Positions 28,341 through 35,830 of a stretch of DNA of 41,455 bases are shown here, piece after piece (the stretch's first letter is position 1; each line of letters starts with the position of its first letter). The stretch is from Ktedonobacterales bacterium (GTDB taxonomy: Bacteria > Chloroflexota > Ktedonobacteria > Ktedonobacterales > JADMIN01), in contig JAICVS010000020.1 in NCBI GenBank assembly GCA_025935195.1, forward strand, positions 1 through 41,455, given 5' to 3'. Under the pieces are notes generated by a model. It did not search any database. It had not been told where the DNA came from and saw nothing but the letters and a program-made list of their open reading frames with translations. The position numbers and the translations under genes were made by a program.

Positions 28341-29830
28341 CACGACACCTGCCCTTTGCGGCGCTCGGCGACCCGCTCCTCAGTCGTATCTTCCGTGACC
28401 AGCTCGTAGAGGATGGCGCGCGTCTCTTTGGGGCGCAGCACGCGGCCGAGGCGCTGGATGTACTCACGGCGCGTGGCGGTGCCGCTGACGATCACCGCCA
28501 CGCCGCAGTCCGGGATGTCCACCCCCTCGTTCAGCACGCGCCCCGTCACCAGCTTGGTGTACTGGCCGGCGCGGAAGCGGTCGAGGATGGCGCGGCGCTC
28601 CTCGGCGGGCGTCTTGTGTGTGATCTGGGGAATGCAGAAGCGACGGCTGACATCGTCCACCAGCGCGTTGTACTCGCTGAAGACCAACACACGCTCGTCG
28701 CGGTGGCGGGCGAAGATCTCTTCGAGCAGGGCGAGCTTGGCGGGGGCGTTGAGGGCGAGCGAGCGCGCCTCACGCCAGGCGAGCATAGCGGCGCGCGCCT
28801 CGGGGTCGCGCGCGGCGGCCCAGAGGATTTTGCGCTGGAAGTCGGCGGGCGAGGCGATGGCGAGGCGATGGCGGGCGACGTAGTCCCGGTAGGCGGCGCG
28901 GGCGGCGTCGTAGCAGGCGCGCTCGTCATCGCTGAGCGCGATGGGGACGCGGCGCTCGTCGTAGGCGGCGAGGTAGCGGCCGGCGGCAAGCTCCCGCGGC
29001 GCGCGGCGGTAGACTTCGGGGCCGATCAGGAAGTCGAGCGCGAGATGCTCCTGATCGGCGCGCTCAGGCGTGGCGCTCAACCCCAGGCGGCATGGCGTGA
29101 AGCCGCCCTCGGCGATTTGGCGGTAGCTGGGCGCGGGCAGGTGGTGGCATTCGTCGAAGATCAGCAGGCCAACACGGCGCGGCAGCTCAGGGTGGAGCTG
29201 GGCCGACTCGTAGGTCACGATGGTGATGGGGCGAAGCTCGCGCGCGCCGCCGCCGTAGACGCCGATCGCCTCGGCGGCGATGCCCAGCGCGGACGCCAGA
29301 GCGGCACGCCATTGGTGAAGCAGATCAATGGTCGGGACGACGACCAGCGTGTGGAGCGCGAGATCGGCGATGGCGAGCGCGCCGACGATGGTCTTGCCGC
29401 CGCCGGTCGGCAGCACCACAACACCGCGATAGCCGGCGGCACGCCAGGCCAGCAGCGCCTCTTCCTGGTACGGGCGCGGCGCGACGGCCGGGGTGAGCGC
29501 GGCGGGCAGGCGCGGGGCCTCGTCGAAGGCGATGCGCACGGGATACGGGCAGGCGGCGGCCAGCGCGGCTTTGAGCGCGGCGAAGTCAATCGGGCGGGCG
29601 CGCAGCATGCGCGCGCGGCGGTCTCGCACGAGCAGCGCCCGCGCGGCGGCGGCCTCACTGGGGCCAAAGAGCGCGGCGCAGAGGGCGGCGTCGTCCAGGG
29701 ACCAGAGCGCGGCGGGCGGCACAATGATCAGGTCGCGCCCGCGCAGATCGAGCACCACTTCCTCGCGTTCATCGCGCTCGTCGCGCTCCTCCGGTGGGTG
29801 ATCGCGCTCTTCCATGTGCTCCGTCTCCAT
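28340..29830 (-). CDS. XPB/RAD25-like superfamily 2 DNA helicase
   Basis: A 496-residue SF2 helicase resembling XPB. The N-terminus (ERDERDEREE) is highly charged; a damage-recognition-like segment precedes PRPYQEEALLAW. Motifs are LPTGGGKT (Lys146), DECHH (Asp226/Glu227), GLSATPERADQ, a region with VLVFSEYN, and the C-terminal arginine-finger motif YIQRLGRVLRP. XPB opens DNA around lesions or promoters; with Bax1 it forms a helicase-nuclease. ATG 29830 is preferred, with GGAG 7 nt upstream, over longer upstream frames; a second Met five codons later is possible. First gene of a leftward three-gene operon. Confidence 0.88.
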   Translation of the reverse strand: METEHMEERDHPPEERDERDEREEVVLDLRGRDLIIVPPAALWSLDDAALCAALFGPSEAAAARALLVRDRRARMLRARPIDFAALKAALAAACPYPVRIAFDEAPRLPAALTPAVAPRPYQEEALLAWRAAGYRGVVVLPTGGGKTIVGALAIADLALHTLVVVPTIDLLHQWRAALASALGIAAEAIGVYGGGARELRPITIVTYESAQLHPELPRRVGLLIFDECHHLPAPSYRQIAEGGFTPCRLGLSATPERADQEHLALDFLIGPEVYRRAPRELAAGRYLAAYDERRVPIALSDDERACYDAARAAYRDYVARHRLAIASPADFQRKILWAAARDPEARAAMLAWREARSLALNAPAKLALLEEIFARHRDERVLVFSEYNALVDDVSRRFCIPQITHKTPAEERRAILDRFRAGQYTKLVTGRVLNEGVDIPDCGVAVIVSGTATRREYIQRLGRVLRPKETRAILYELVTEDTTEERVAERRKGQVS

Positions 29831-29963
29831 GCGCTGCTCCGACTGAGATGTGAGTGATGGTGGAGAGATCATGCGCCGCCATGCTCCCCGCATGCCATTC
29901 CGCGAGACGCGCGCGGATGCGGAGATGAGCTGAGAAGGGAAGTGGAAGACCGCGACCACGGCC

Positions 29964-30057
29964 GGCAATGTTGACCGCGCCAGTCAACATTGCCGTTTTT
30001 GCCGCTTTTCACACTTGATCCACGTCCTGGATCGGCTCGCATGCCCAATTCAAGCGG
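29964..30057 (+). repeat. 94-bp dispersed repeat, copy B
   Basis: Perfect 12-bp palindrome GGCAATGTTGAC-N7-GTCAACATTGCC (29964-29994), then GTTTTTGCCGCTTTT (29995-30009), a 31-nt spacer and ATGCCCAATTCAAGCGG (30041-30057). Compared with copy A: palindrome arms 22/24 identical, 15-mer 15/15, spacer 16/31, end motif 14/17. The palindrome plus T-rich tract resembles a terminator, but no rightward gene ends here. Confidence 0.82.
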
Positions 30058-30097
30058 ATGGGCGCGATGCGGCAACGTGACAGTGCGCGTTCTGGGC

Positions 30098-30145
30098 GGC
30101 AAAAACGGCAAAGATCGGCAAGGCGTGATTGCCATTGTGTTTGCC
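30098..30145 (-). repeat. Degenerate third copy of the repeat's palindrome region
   Basis: CGGCAAAAACGGCAA (30098-30112) matches the A-rich arm of copy A. It is followed by GGCAA-N7-TTGCC (30117-30133) and closes with TTTGCC. Orientation is opposite to copy B, so the two face each other. Confidence 0.5.
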
Positions 30146-30234
30146 GGACGCGCGAGAAGAGGTTGCTGCCCGTCGCGCCGCTGACGAACCGTCATCGCCA
30201 CCATCGCCGCTACCCTCCCGCACCCTCCTCCTGC

Positions 30235-30300
30235 CGCAGTCACCGCACCAAATGATGGTGTGGCGCAGTCACCGCACCAAATGATGGTGTGGCGCAGTCA
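30235..30300. repeat. 29-bp palindromic tandem repeat, two perfect copies plus a start
   Basis: Units at 30235-30263 and 30264-30292 are identical; a third begins at 30293 with CGCAGTCACC and then decays. Each unit contains CCGCACCA-AATGA-TGGTGTGG, an 8-bp hairpin with one G-U-type position. It is not a CRISPR, because there are no spacers. Confidence 0.85.
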
Positions 30301-30317
30301 CCTCACCGGTATCATTG

Positions 30318-30333
30318 TGAAACGTTCGTTTCA
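30318..30333. promoter_or_regulatory. Small palindrome, possible operator
   Basis: TGAAACG-TT-CGTTTCA is a perfect 7-bp inverted repeat with a two-base centre, next to the tandem repeats. No adjacent promoter was recognised. Confidence 0.35.
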
Positions 30334-30491
30334 GTCACGTCAAGGGGATCGTCACTCAGATGCCCGCATGGCTGCCCTCGCGGCTCACCGCCCCGCTCCG
30401 CCTCTCCTCCCTCCTCTGGCAACCGCTCTGCACATGGACTGCGCACCGACCAGGGATTAGAGGTTCGTCTCGGCGCACGGACGCGCCCCGC

Positions 30492-30552
30492 CTGGGGGAG
30501 CCAAGGCCGCCGCTTCCGCGTCAATGGCCGGCCGGCGGCAGACTTCCCCCAG
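30492..30552. other. Composite 61-nt hairpin
   Basis: The outer arms CTGGGGGA and TTCCCCCAG and inner arms GCCGCCG (30506-30512) and CGGCGGC (30533-30539) nest to form a long two-part stem with a GC-rich 20-nt loop. It could be a structured RNA, a recombination-site hairpin or the terminator of the leftward gene ending at 30608. Confidence 0.45.
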
Positions 30553-30607
30553 AGAGAAGCGGCCCGCCCCCGCGAAGGGAACGAGCCGCCCGACAGGAGG
30601 ACATGCG

Positions 30608-31027
30608 TTACGCGACCGCGATATACTGGCGCACCGAGCCAAGCACGGCAGCGGTAAGCGCCAGCAACGCCCCCGGTATGAACAGCAGCGGGACAATAGC
30701 CCCGACCAAGAGGCTCCCCACCGTCAGCAGTCCCGTGCCCACCCACAGCATCGAGAGCGTACTAGAGCGCCGGTCACGCGCATGCAGTACGGAGGCGAGC
30801 ACCACCCACACGCCCAAGAGTGCGAAAGTGGAGAGCAGGTCAATGGCCTGCGGCAGTCCCAAGAACTGCGCGATGCTGGTGGTATGCACCTCGACCGGCT
30901 GCGGCACGCCGTTGGCGATGACACGCGACTCCGACGAGTCAGTTGGGATGAGCCAGCCCAACACAGCGCTAATGAAGGCAAGGACGCAGGCGGTTATTCC
31001 TGCCACCACCTCACTGCGACGAAGCAT
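30608..31027 (-). CDS. Four-helix membrane protein, function unknown
   Basis: A 139-residue protein with hydrophobic segments at about 8-26, 59-75, 88-108 and 113-131, and a 35-residue polar loop after the first helix (TDSSESRVIANGVPQPVE), probably outside the cell. ATG 31027 follows GGAAGGAG at 7 nt. The start lies inside the end of the toxin gene (17-nt overlap), so its ribosome site is within that gene. The proteins are probably co-expressed, but no functional link is known. Confidence 0.65.
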   Translation of the reverse strand: MLRRSEVVAGITACVLAFISAVLGWLIPTDSSESRVIANGVPQPVEVHTTSIAQFLGLPQAIDLLSTFALLGVWVVLASVLHARDRRSSTLSMLWVGTGLLTVGSLLVGAIVPLLFIPGALLALTAAVLGSVRQYIAVA

Positions 31028-31286
31028 AGCCCGCTCCTTCCGACTCACAAGTAGGGAGAGCCGTAGTTGTGGTAGCCGCACCTTCGCCGCGACCCAGGAC
31101 GCGGTACTGACCGCTGACACGCGCCGAGAAGAGCGGCGCCTTGACACCTTGAATGCGCTCAAAGTTGAGGCCGGGATGGTTGGGGTCTGTGGCGAACTGG
31201 GCATAGGCCGCATCCGCATCATGCTGGACGCGCTCCGGCAGCGCATCGTAGAGCGCGCGGAAACGCCGCGTGCGCCGCGATTTCAT
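31011..31286 (-). CDS. RelE/ParE-superfamily toxin with atypical C-terminus
   Basis: A 91-residue protein. Residues 1-70 fit the RelE/HigB-like fold common in TA pairs: MKSRRTRRFRALYDALPE, then Gln/Asp-rich helix, DPNHPGLNFERIQG, and FSARVSGQYRVLG. Relatives normally continue with a conserved Trp-Phe-Trp-Ile-Gly-Ser-His strand that holds active or dimer residues. Here that strand is absent and replaced by a Thr-rich tail that overlaps the next gene. No single shift of frame restores the usual ending. It may be inactive or altered. ATG 31286 has GAGAGGAC upstream; the antitoxin gene ends 20 nt before. Confidence 0.7.
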   Translation of the reverse strand: MKSRRTRRFRALYDALPERVQHDADAAYAQFATDPNHPGLNFERIQGVKAPLFSARVSGQYRVLGRGEGAATTTTALPTCESEGAGYASSQ

Positions 31287-31306
31287 CACGTCCTCTCTCT
31301 CCCCGT

Positions 31307-31549
31307 CTACTCTCCCGCCCCACCCCGCTCCGGACCCGACGCAATCTCCTCCGTCTCGCCGCGCAGATACTCCTGATGCGCTTCCTCGGCCATCTCCTCG
31401 AGCATGCTCAGGCTGTCGCGGTCGGCGAGCAGCGCATCCCACTGCCGATCCGCCTCGATCATCTCTTTGATGCGCGCGGCTATCGCCGCCTGCTCCCGCT
31501 CAGAGCGTTGCGCGGCGAGGTCGAAGGCTTCCCGTAGTTCGTCGATCAT
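31307..31549 (-). CDS. Antitoxin of the adjacent RelE-like toxin
   Basis: An 80-residue acidic, helical protein beginning MIDELREAFDLAAQRSE and rich in Glu and Ala. It has the layout of small antitoxins that neutralise RelE/ParE toxins: a central Trp-Asp-Ala-Leu-Leu segment followed by LEEMAEEAHQEY. It has no obvious HTH or ribbon-helix-helix DNA-binding part, so it may rely on another regulator. ATG 31549 has only a weak GGGA upstream. Order antitoxin then toxin is usual for this kind of module. Family placement is by pattern resemblance. Confidence 0.65.
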   Translation of the reverse strand: MIDELREAFDLAAQRSEREQAAIAARIKEMIEADRQWDALLADRDSLSMLEEMAEEAHQEYLRGETEEIASGPERGGAGE

Positions 31550-31693
31550 GTGGACATTCCCATCTAGCCGCCAGTGAAGGCGCTTCGCTCGTCGTGCTTC
31601 TAACGCATGCCACTCTACACATCGGCTTCGTATCGTCACTCTGTCCACATCGGGAACCCAGGAACGAGCGGGCGATAGACGTGACTTCAGCCC

Positions 31694-31702
31694 ACTATAG
31701 CA
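31694..31702 (-). promoter_or_regulatory. Extended -10 promoter for the TA operon
   Basis: The minus strand reads TGCTATAGT, a TG-N extended -10 element; the -35 region is poor. Start near 31687, giving a leader of about 138 nt before the antitoxin. Confidence 0.4.
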
Positions 31703-32031
31703 CAGAGACAGCTATGACGAGGCTTGCCCCATCATGGGCCGCTCCATAGCGGCGCTGCCACTCGTGTTTCAGCGCTGTCCGCGCCAGCGCATCGGCCGGG
31801 CAACGCTACGATGCTAAACGTCGCGCCGCGGCATAAAGGGCGCCTGGTTGGACAACCGGGCTGGCCCTCTGGCGCAGTCATGGCACATCTGCTACGCTGG
31901 ATGCGCGCGGCCGAGCGGACGCGCGAGGAGATATGCGATCCCTTTCCGTACACGAGACCAGAGCGCACGCTCTCTGGCGGGGAAACCAGGACGATGCGAG
32001 GCGCTGCTGAGACGATGTGAGGAGAACGGCA
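31703..32031. other. Gap between TA operon and acidic protein gene
   Basis: No gene is supported. It contains a short palindrome GGTTG-GA-CAACC (near 31847-31858), and no strong promoter for the rightward gene at 32032 was found. Confidence 0.4.
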
Positions 32032-32400
32032 ATGGCGACACAGCAGGAGCGCGAAGCCTTTCTGCACGGCTGGCGTGCGGCGATGGACGAGGTGCTCGCC
32101 GTGCTGGCGACCGAGGCGCGCGAGTGGGAAGACGAGGAGCGCGCGGCGAGCGCCAGCGGCGAGTATAAGCTGCCGGGGAGCTTTGCGCTCGAAGAGGTGG
32201 CGGGCAGCTTCAAGGGGCGGCATGAGCTGCTGGCATGGGTGACGCAGATCGGCCCGGCGGCCGCCCGCGCGAACGATCCACGCCTGCGCGACGCGCTGGA
32301 CGCGCTGATCGAGGATCGCGCGACCGACGAGGATCGCGCGCTGCTGGGGCTGGCGGCGGTCGGGACCGGGACGCCGGCGACCAGCACAGACGCGGAGTGA
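32032..32400 (+). CDS. Small acidic hypothetical protein
   Basis: A 122-residue protein with a low isoelectric look: many Glu and Asp, Ala-rich helices (EREAFLHGWRAAMDEVLAVL at the start) and a Thr/Pro tail. No signal peptide or membrane helix. ATG 32032 has TGAGGAGA at 6 nt; three in-frame codons upstream form a weaker start. It lies alone between the TA operon and tandem repeats. No family recognised. Confidence 0.6.
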   Translation: MATQQEREAFLHGWRAAMDEVLAVLATEAREWEDEERAASASGEYKLPGSFALEEVAGSFKGRHELLAWVTQIGPAAARANDPRLRDALDALIEDRATDEDRALLGLAAVGTGTPATSTDAE

Positions 32401-32410
32401 CGGAGCATTT

Positions 32411-32480
32411 ACCACAGAGGACGCAGAGGAACACAGAGGAACACAGAGGAACACAGAGGAACACAGAGGAACACAGAGGA
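32411..32480. repeat. CACAGAGGA tandem repeat
   Basis: Five perfect tandem copies of the 10-mer ACACAGAGGA (32431-32480) are preceded by two degenerate units (32411-32430). Shorter relatives lie at 35351-35382 and, in reverse, at 38021-38060. Likely a dispersed intergenic repeat class prone to slippage. Confidence 0.9.
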
Positions 32481-32520
32481 GAGACGGGGGAGGGATGCGC
32501 TCAGGGATGGCTGAGAGACG

Positions 32521-32546
32521 CGCCCGGCGGAACACTCCGCCGGGCG
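32521..32546. terminator. Perfect 11-bp hairpin, likely terminator
   Basis: CGCCCGGCGGA-ACAC-TCCGCCGGGCG with weak T content afterwards. It follows the acidic-protein gene by 120 nt. Confidence 0.55.
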
Positions 32547-32695
32547 CTGTCGCGTTTGGGCATGAGCAGGGATCGCGTGGGACGATCACAGGCCCCGATA
32601 GCGAGCGGAGCATCGCGGCCCGCTTTCTGCATAGGCTGGGGCAGCGCCGTATCTATGGCTCGCGCCGGTGGATTTCGCGTCGGAGGGAGGGTGCG

Positions 32696-33469
32696 ATGCA
32701 CGCGACACACGAGAACCCGGAGAATCCGGGCGTCCCGCGTCATATGCGGGAGCGTGGCGGACCACGCGCGACGGCACCGAGCCCGCTCCGGCAGTGGCAT
32801 GTGGGCGTGGCGCTCTGGCTGCTCGGCGCGCTGGCGCTGGCGGTGATGGCGTTCTTCGCGCACATGGAACCGCTATTCCCCGGCGATGCGGGCCTCGTGG
32901 CGCTGGCGAGAGATGCCAATCACACCGCGCTCGCCCCCGCGCTCAATTTCCCCAGCGAGGCCAACAACGTGCCCACAGGCGGCGTGATCTACCTCGGGGC
33001 CATCCTCGTCTTCGCCGTGCTCAAGCGCATCCGCGCGGCGATCTGCGTCGCCTTCACGACAGGCATCGGCGGGGCGCTCAACGCCATTATCAGCGCCGTC
33101 GTCGGGCGTCCACGTCCGGCCGGCGCACACGTCTCGACCGTCGGGCAGATCGACACGCACAGCTTCCCATCGGGGCATGTCGTCAGCGTGGTCGGGCTGT
33201 TCGGCTTTTTGCTCTTCCTCACGATTCTCATCTGGCGGGCGCGGCCGGCGCTGCGCCCCTGGCTGCTGCCCCTCCAGGCGGTGTGCGTCTATTTCCTAGC
33301 GCTGATCGGCTTTGGCCGCGTTGCCGAGGGCGCGCACCAGCCCAGCGACGTGCTGGCCGGCTACCTCCTGGGCGCGCTGCTGCTGGCGCTGGCGATCCGG
33401 CTGTACCACTGGCTCGGCCGCCGGTGGGCGGCGCATCAGGCGCAAAAAGCCGGCGCGCGGGCGGCGTAG
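32696..33469 (+). CDS. PAP2-family membrane phosphatase
   Basis: A 257-residue integral membrane protein of the type 2 phosphatidic acid phosphatase family, which removes phosphate from lipid phosphates such as undecaprenyl or phosphatidylglycerol phosphate. The three family motifs are present: GRPRPAG (the Arg-Pro of motif 1), FPSGHV (motif 2) and GRVAEGAHQPSD, with the catalytic His and Asp of motif 3. Six helices are predicted, after a 35-residue charged cytoplasmic start. ATG 32696 follows GGAGGGAGG. Substrate cannot be told from sequence. It stands alone; the next gene starts 160 nt later. Confidence 0.85.
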   Translation: MHATHENPENPGVPRHMRERGGPRATAPSPLRQWHVGVALWLLGALALAVMAFFAHMEPLFPGDAGLVALARDANHTALAPALNFPSEANNVPTGGVIYLGAILVFAVLKRIRAAICVAFTTGIGGALNAIISAVVGRPRPAGAHVSTVGQIDTHSFPSGHVVSVVGLFGFLLFLTILIWRARPALRPWLLPLQAVCVYFLALIGFGRVAEGAHQPSDVLAGYLLGALLLALAIRLYHWLGRRWAAHQAQKAGARAA

Positions 33470-33628
33470 CGCACGGAATGGCGCGCGGATGAGCGGCGCG
33501 CGTGTTATACATACTAGAGACGGGAAGGCGCCGGACGGGCGGCAGGATCGCCGGGAGTCTCGTAGCGCGTGCGCTGGTATGGCTCTGCTCTATCCGCTCA
33601 TCCCCCGCTAGTGCCACAAGGAGTCGCC

Positions 33629-35338
33629 ATGGAAACCCCGATGACGCCGCTCGAATTCATGCGCCGCACGCGGCGGCTCTATCCCGACAAAGAGGCCGTC
33701 GTAGACGAGAACCAGCGCCTCACCTACGAGCAGTTCTTCGACCGCTGCGACCGCTGGTCCGCCGCGCTGCAACAGCTTGGCGTGCGCAAGGGCGACCGCG
33801 TCGCCTACATCGCGCCCAACACGCATGCGCAGCTCGAATCGTTCTATGCGGTGCCGCAGCTCGGCGCGGTGCTGGTGCCGATCAACTACCGGCTCACCGC
33901 CGACGACTTCGCCTACATCATCGCTCACAGCGGCGCCTCGGTCGTCTGCGTCCACAGCGACTATCTGGAAGCGGTGGACGGCATTCGCGATCAGATTCCC
34001 GGCGTGCGCCACTTCGTCGCGCTGGAGGGCGCGCGCGACGGCTGGATCACCTATGAAGAGACGCTGGCCGCCACCGCGCCGCGTTTCGAGCGGCCGGAGA
34101 TCGCCGAGAGCGACCTGCTTACCATCAACTACACTAGCGGCACCACCTCGCGGCCCAAGGGCGTGATGATCACCCACCGCAACGCCTACATCAACACCGT
34201 CGGCACGCTGGTTCACATTCCCATGACGCCGGGTGACGTCTACCTCTGGACGCTGCCGATGTTCCACGCCAACGGCTGGACCTACGTCTGGACGGTGACG
34301 GCGGTGGGGGCGCGCCACATCTGCCTGCGCCGCGTCGAGCCGGCGCGCATCTTCCCGGCCATCGCCGCCGAGGGTGTGACGATGCTGTGCGCCGCGCCGA
34401 CCGTGCTGATCGCCATCGGCAACGCACCCGCGGAGGTGCGTGCCGGCGCGCTGGCAACGGCAACGGCAACGGCGACCGCCGCGAATGGGCAGGAGCCGGC
34501 AGCGGCGAAGGGTGGCTGGTTCCGCCGCAAGGAGCCGGTACACAACGGCCAGCCCGCGCAAGCAGGCCAGAACGGCGCGACGCGGCCGCACCAGATCGTG
34601 CGTGTCATCACGGCGGGGGCGCCGCCGGCCGCCGCCACCATCGAGCGCATCGAGGGCGAGCTTGGCTGGGAGATCACCCAGGTCTACGGCCTGACCGAGA
34701 CCTCACCGTTCATCACCGTCTGCGAGCCGCGACCGGAGCATGCGGCGCTGGGGCCGGCGGAGCGCGCGACCATCAAAGCGCGCCAGGGCGTCGAGCTGAT
34801 CACGTCGGGCGAGCTGATTGTGGCGGATAGCGAGCTGCGCGAGGTGCCGCACGACGGGCAGACGCTCGGCGAGATCGTGGTGCGCGGCAACGCGGTGATG
34901 CAGGGCTACTATAACGATCCTGAAGCGACGGCCAAGGCGTTCGCCGGCGGCTGGTTCCACAGTGGCGACGCGGCGGTGGTGCATCCCGACGGCTACGTGG
35001 AGATCCGCGACCGCATCAAAGACGTGATCATCAGCGGCGGCGAGAACATCTCATCCATCGAGGTGGAGGGCGCGCTGCTGCGCCACCCGGCCGTGCAGGA
35101 GGTGGCGGTGGTTGGCATGGCGGACGAGCGGTGGGGCGAGGCGCCGCACGCCTTCGTCGTCTTGAAGTCCGGCGCGCGGGCCGATGAGGACGAGCTACGG
35201 CAGTTCGCGCGCGCCAACATGGCGCACTTCAAGGTGCCCAAAGAGTTCCACTTCGTCGCCGAGCTGCCCAAGACGGCGACCGGCAAGATCCAGAAGTTCG
35301 TGCTGCGCGGCGGTCGCTCCGCCATCGCCACGCAGTAG
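33629..35338 (+). CDS. AMP-binding acyl-CoA synthetase with inserted linker
   Basis: A 569-residue adenylate-forming enzyme that activates a fatty or aromatic acid as acyl-AMP and then acyl-CoA. Core motifs are YTSGTTSRPKGVMITH (P-loop, about 169-184), VYGLTETSP and YYNDPEATAKAF. Others are GWFHSGDAAVV, IKDVIISGGENISS and the catalytic Lys in PKTATGKIQK near the end. Between APTVLIAIGN and VITAGAPP it carries roughly 45 extra residues, starting with a run of Ala-Thr and containing Gln-, Gly- and Asn-rich segments. This looks like a slippage-grown surface loop, since the DNA there repeats GGCAAC. ATG 33629 has AAGGAG at 7 nt. Most like medium-chain acid or acetate-type ligases, but the substrate is uncertain. 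Confidence 0.87.
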   Translation: METPMTPLEFMRRTRRLYPDKEAVVDENQRLTYEQFFDRCDRWSAALQQLGVRKGDRVAYIAPNTHAQLESFYAVPQLGAVLVPINYRLTADDFAYIIAHSGASVVCVHSDYLEAVDGIRDQIPGVRHFVALEGARDGWITYEETLAATAPRFERPEIAESDLLTINYTSGTTSRPKGVMITHRNAYINTVGTLVHIPMTPGDVYLWTLPMFHANGWTYVWTVTAVGARHICLRRVEPARIFPAIAAEGVTMLCAAPTVLIAIGNAPAEVRAGALATATATATAANGQEPAAAKGGWFRRKEPVHNGQPAQAGQNGATRPHQIVRVITAGAPPAAATIERIEGELGWEITQVYGLTETSPFITVCEPRPEHAALGPAERATIKARQGVELITSGELIVADSELREVPHDGQTLGEIVVRGNAVMQGYYNDPEATAKAFAGGWFHSGDAAVVHPDGYVEIRDRIKDVIISGGENISSIEVEGALLRHPAVQEVAVVGMADERWGEAPHAFVVLKSGARADEDELRQFARANMAHFKVPKEFHFVAELPKTATGKIQKFVLRGGRSAIATQ

Positions 35339-35350
35339 ACGGAGAATTTT

Positions 35351-35382
35351 CACCACAGAGGATACGGAGGTTCACAGAGGAG
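35351..35382. repeat. Short CACAGAGG-family repeat
   Basis: CACCACAGAG, GATACGGAGG and TTCACAGAGG are three imperfect units of the same kind as at 32411-32480, just after the acyl-CoA synthetase stop. Confidence 0.65.
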
Positions 35383-35426
35383 AGCGAGCAGAGACGAGAA
35401 CCAACACGGAGGAACACGCTTCCGGT

Positions 35427-35448
35427 GGGGCGGCACCAGCGCCGCCCC
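35427..35448 (+). terminator. Terminator-like hairpin after acyl-CoA synthetase
   Basis: Perfect 8-bp stem GGGGCGGC/GCCGCCCC with loop ACCAGC, followed by TT. Confidence 0.6.
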
Positions 35449-35473
35449 TTCCCATGCACGCGGATATTTGTGC

Positions 35474-35620
35474 CTACGCCACCGGGAAGGTCTCGTAGAC
35501 CGTGATCTCAGGCACCACAACGCGCACACCTTGAATGAGCAGCGCACACGCCAGACTTTCCGATGACCCACGTGGATTCGTCACCCACCCTAACGGGCCG
35601 GCATCAAGCAGGACGATCAT
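35474..35620 (-). pseudogene. Truncated PIN-domain toxin remnant
   Basis: A 48-codon minus-strand frame begins MIVLLDAGPLGWVTNPRGS, the exact opening expected of PIN-domain (VapC-like) nucleases, with the first catalytic Asp at residue 6. It then has GVRVVVPEITVYE, the second conserved strand with its acidic residue. The helix that normally joins these parts is shortened, and the frame stops at residue 48 instead of about 130-160, losing the remaining acidic residues. No antitoxin frame adjoins it. It lies just left of the TnpB element, so damage by transposition is plausible. Confidence 0.7.
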
Positions 35621-35643
35621 GAAAATAGGCGCGGCGCCGCTGC

Positions 35644-35665
35644 GGTGAATATCGTATCCTTCACC
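35644..35665. repeat. GGTGAATATCGTATCC repeat, first copy
   Basis: This 16-mer (35644-35659) recurs exactly at 38057-38072. Here it continues to form GGTGAA-N10-TTCACC, an inverted repeat. Confidence 0.7.
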
Positions 35666-35830
35666 GTAACAGCTATCGTAGACGCCTGGTTGGAGGGTAA
35701 TAACGAGACGTCATCTCTCTGGCGTTTTGGGTAGTGGTGTGGTAGCCTCTCCACAGAAACAGGCAGCATGTTAGGCAGCGTGTGGGGCAGATGGGGCAGA
35801 TCGGAGCGGGCAGGAGCAGGCAGCGGACAT

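Larger units (their letters stand above)
29831..30607. other. 777-nt repeat-rich gap upstream of the XPB operon
   Basis: No credible gene. It holds the 94-bp repeat copy B, a partial third copy, a palindromic tandem repeat, a small palindrome and a long composite hairpin, each listed separately. No clear -35/-10 pair for the leftward XPB operon was found. Confidence 0.6.

Noticed and set aside
24313-28409. Two plus-strand open frames of about 620 codons opposite the zinc protein and Bax1-like genes
   Set aside because: They are antisense to recognisable proteins, and their compositions are those of reverse-complement shadows.
29964-30009. Rightward rho-independent terminator
   Set aside because: The palindrome and T tract look suitable, but no rightward gene ends there and the whole unit recurs elsewhere as a repeat in the opposite orientation.
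30235-30300. CRISPR-like repeats
   Set aside because: Units are head-to-tail without spacers. The 32431-32480 ten-mer array is likewise simple tandem DNA.
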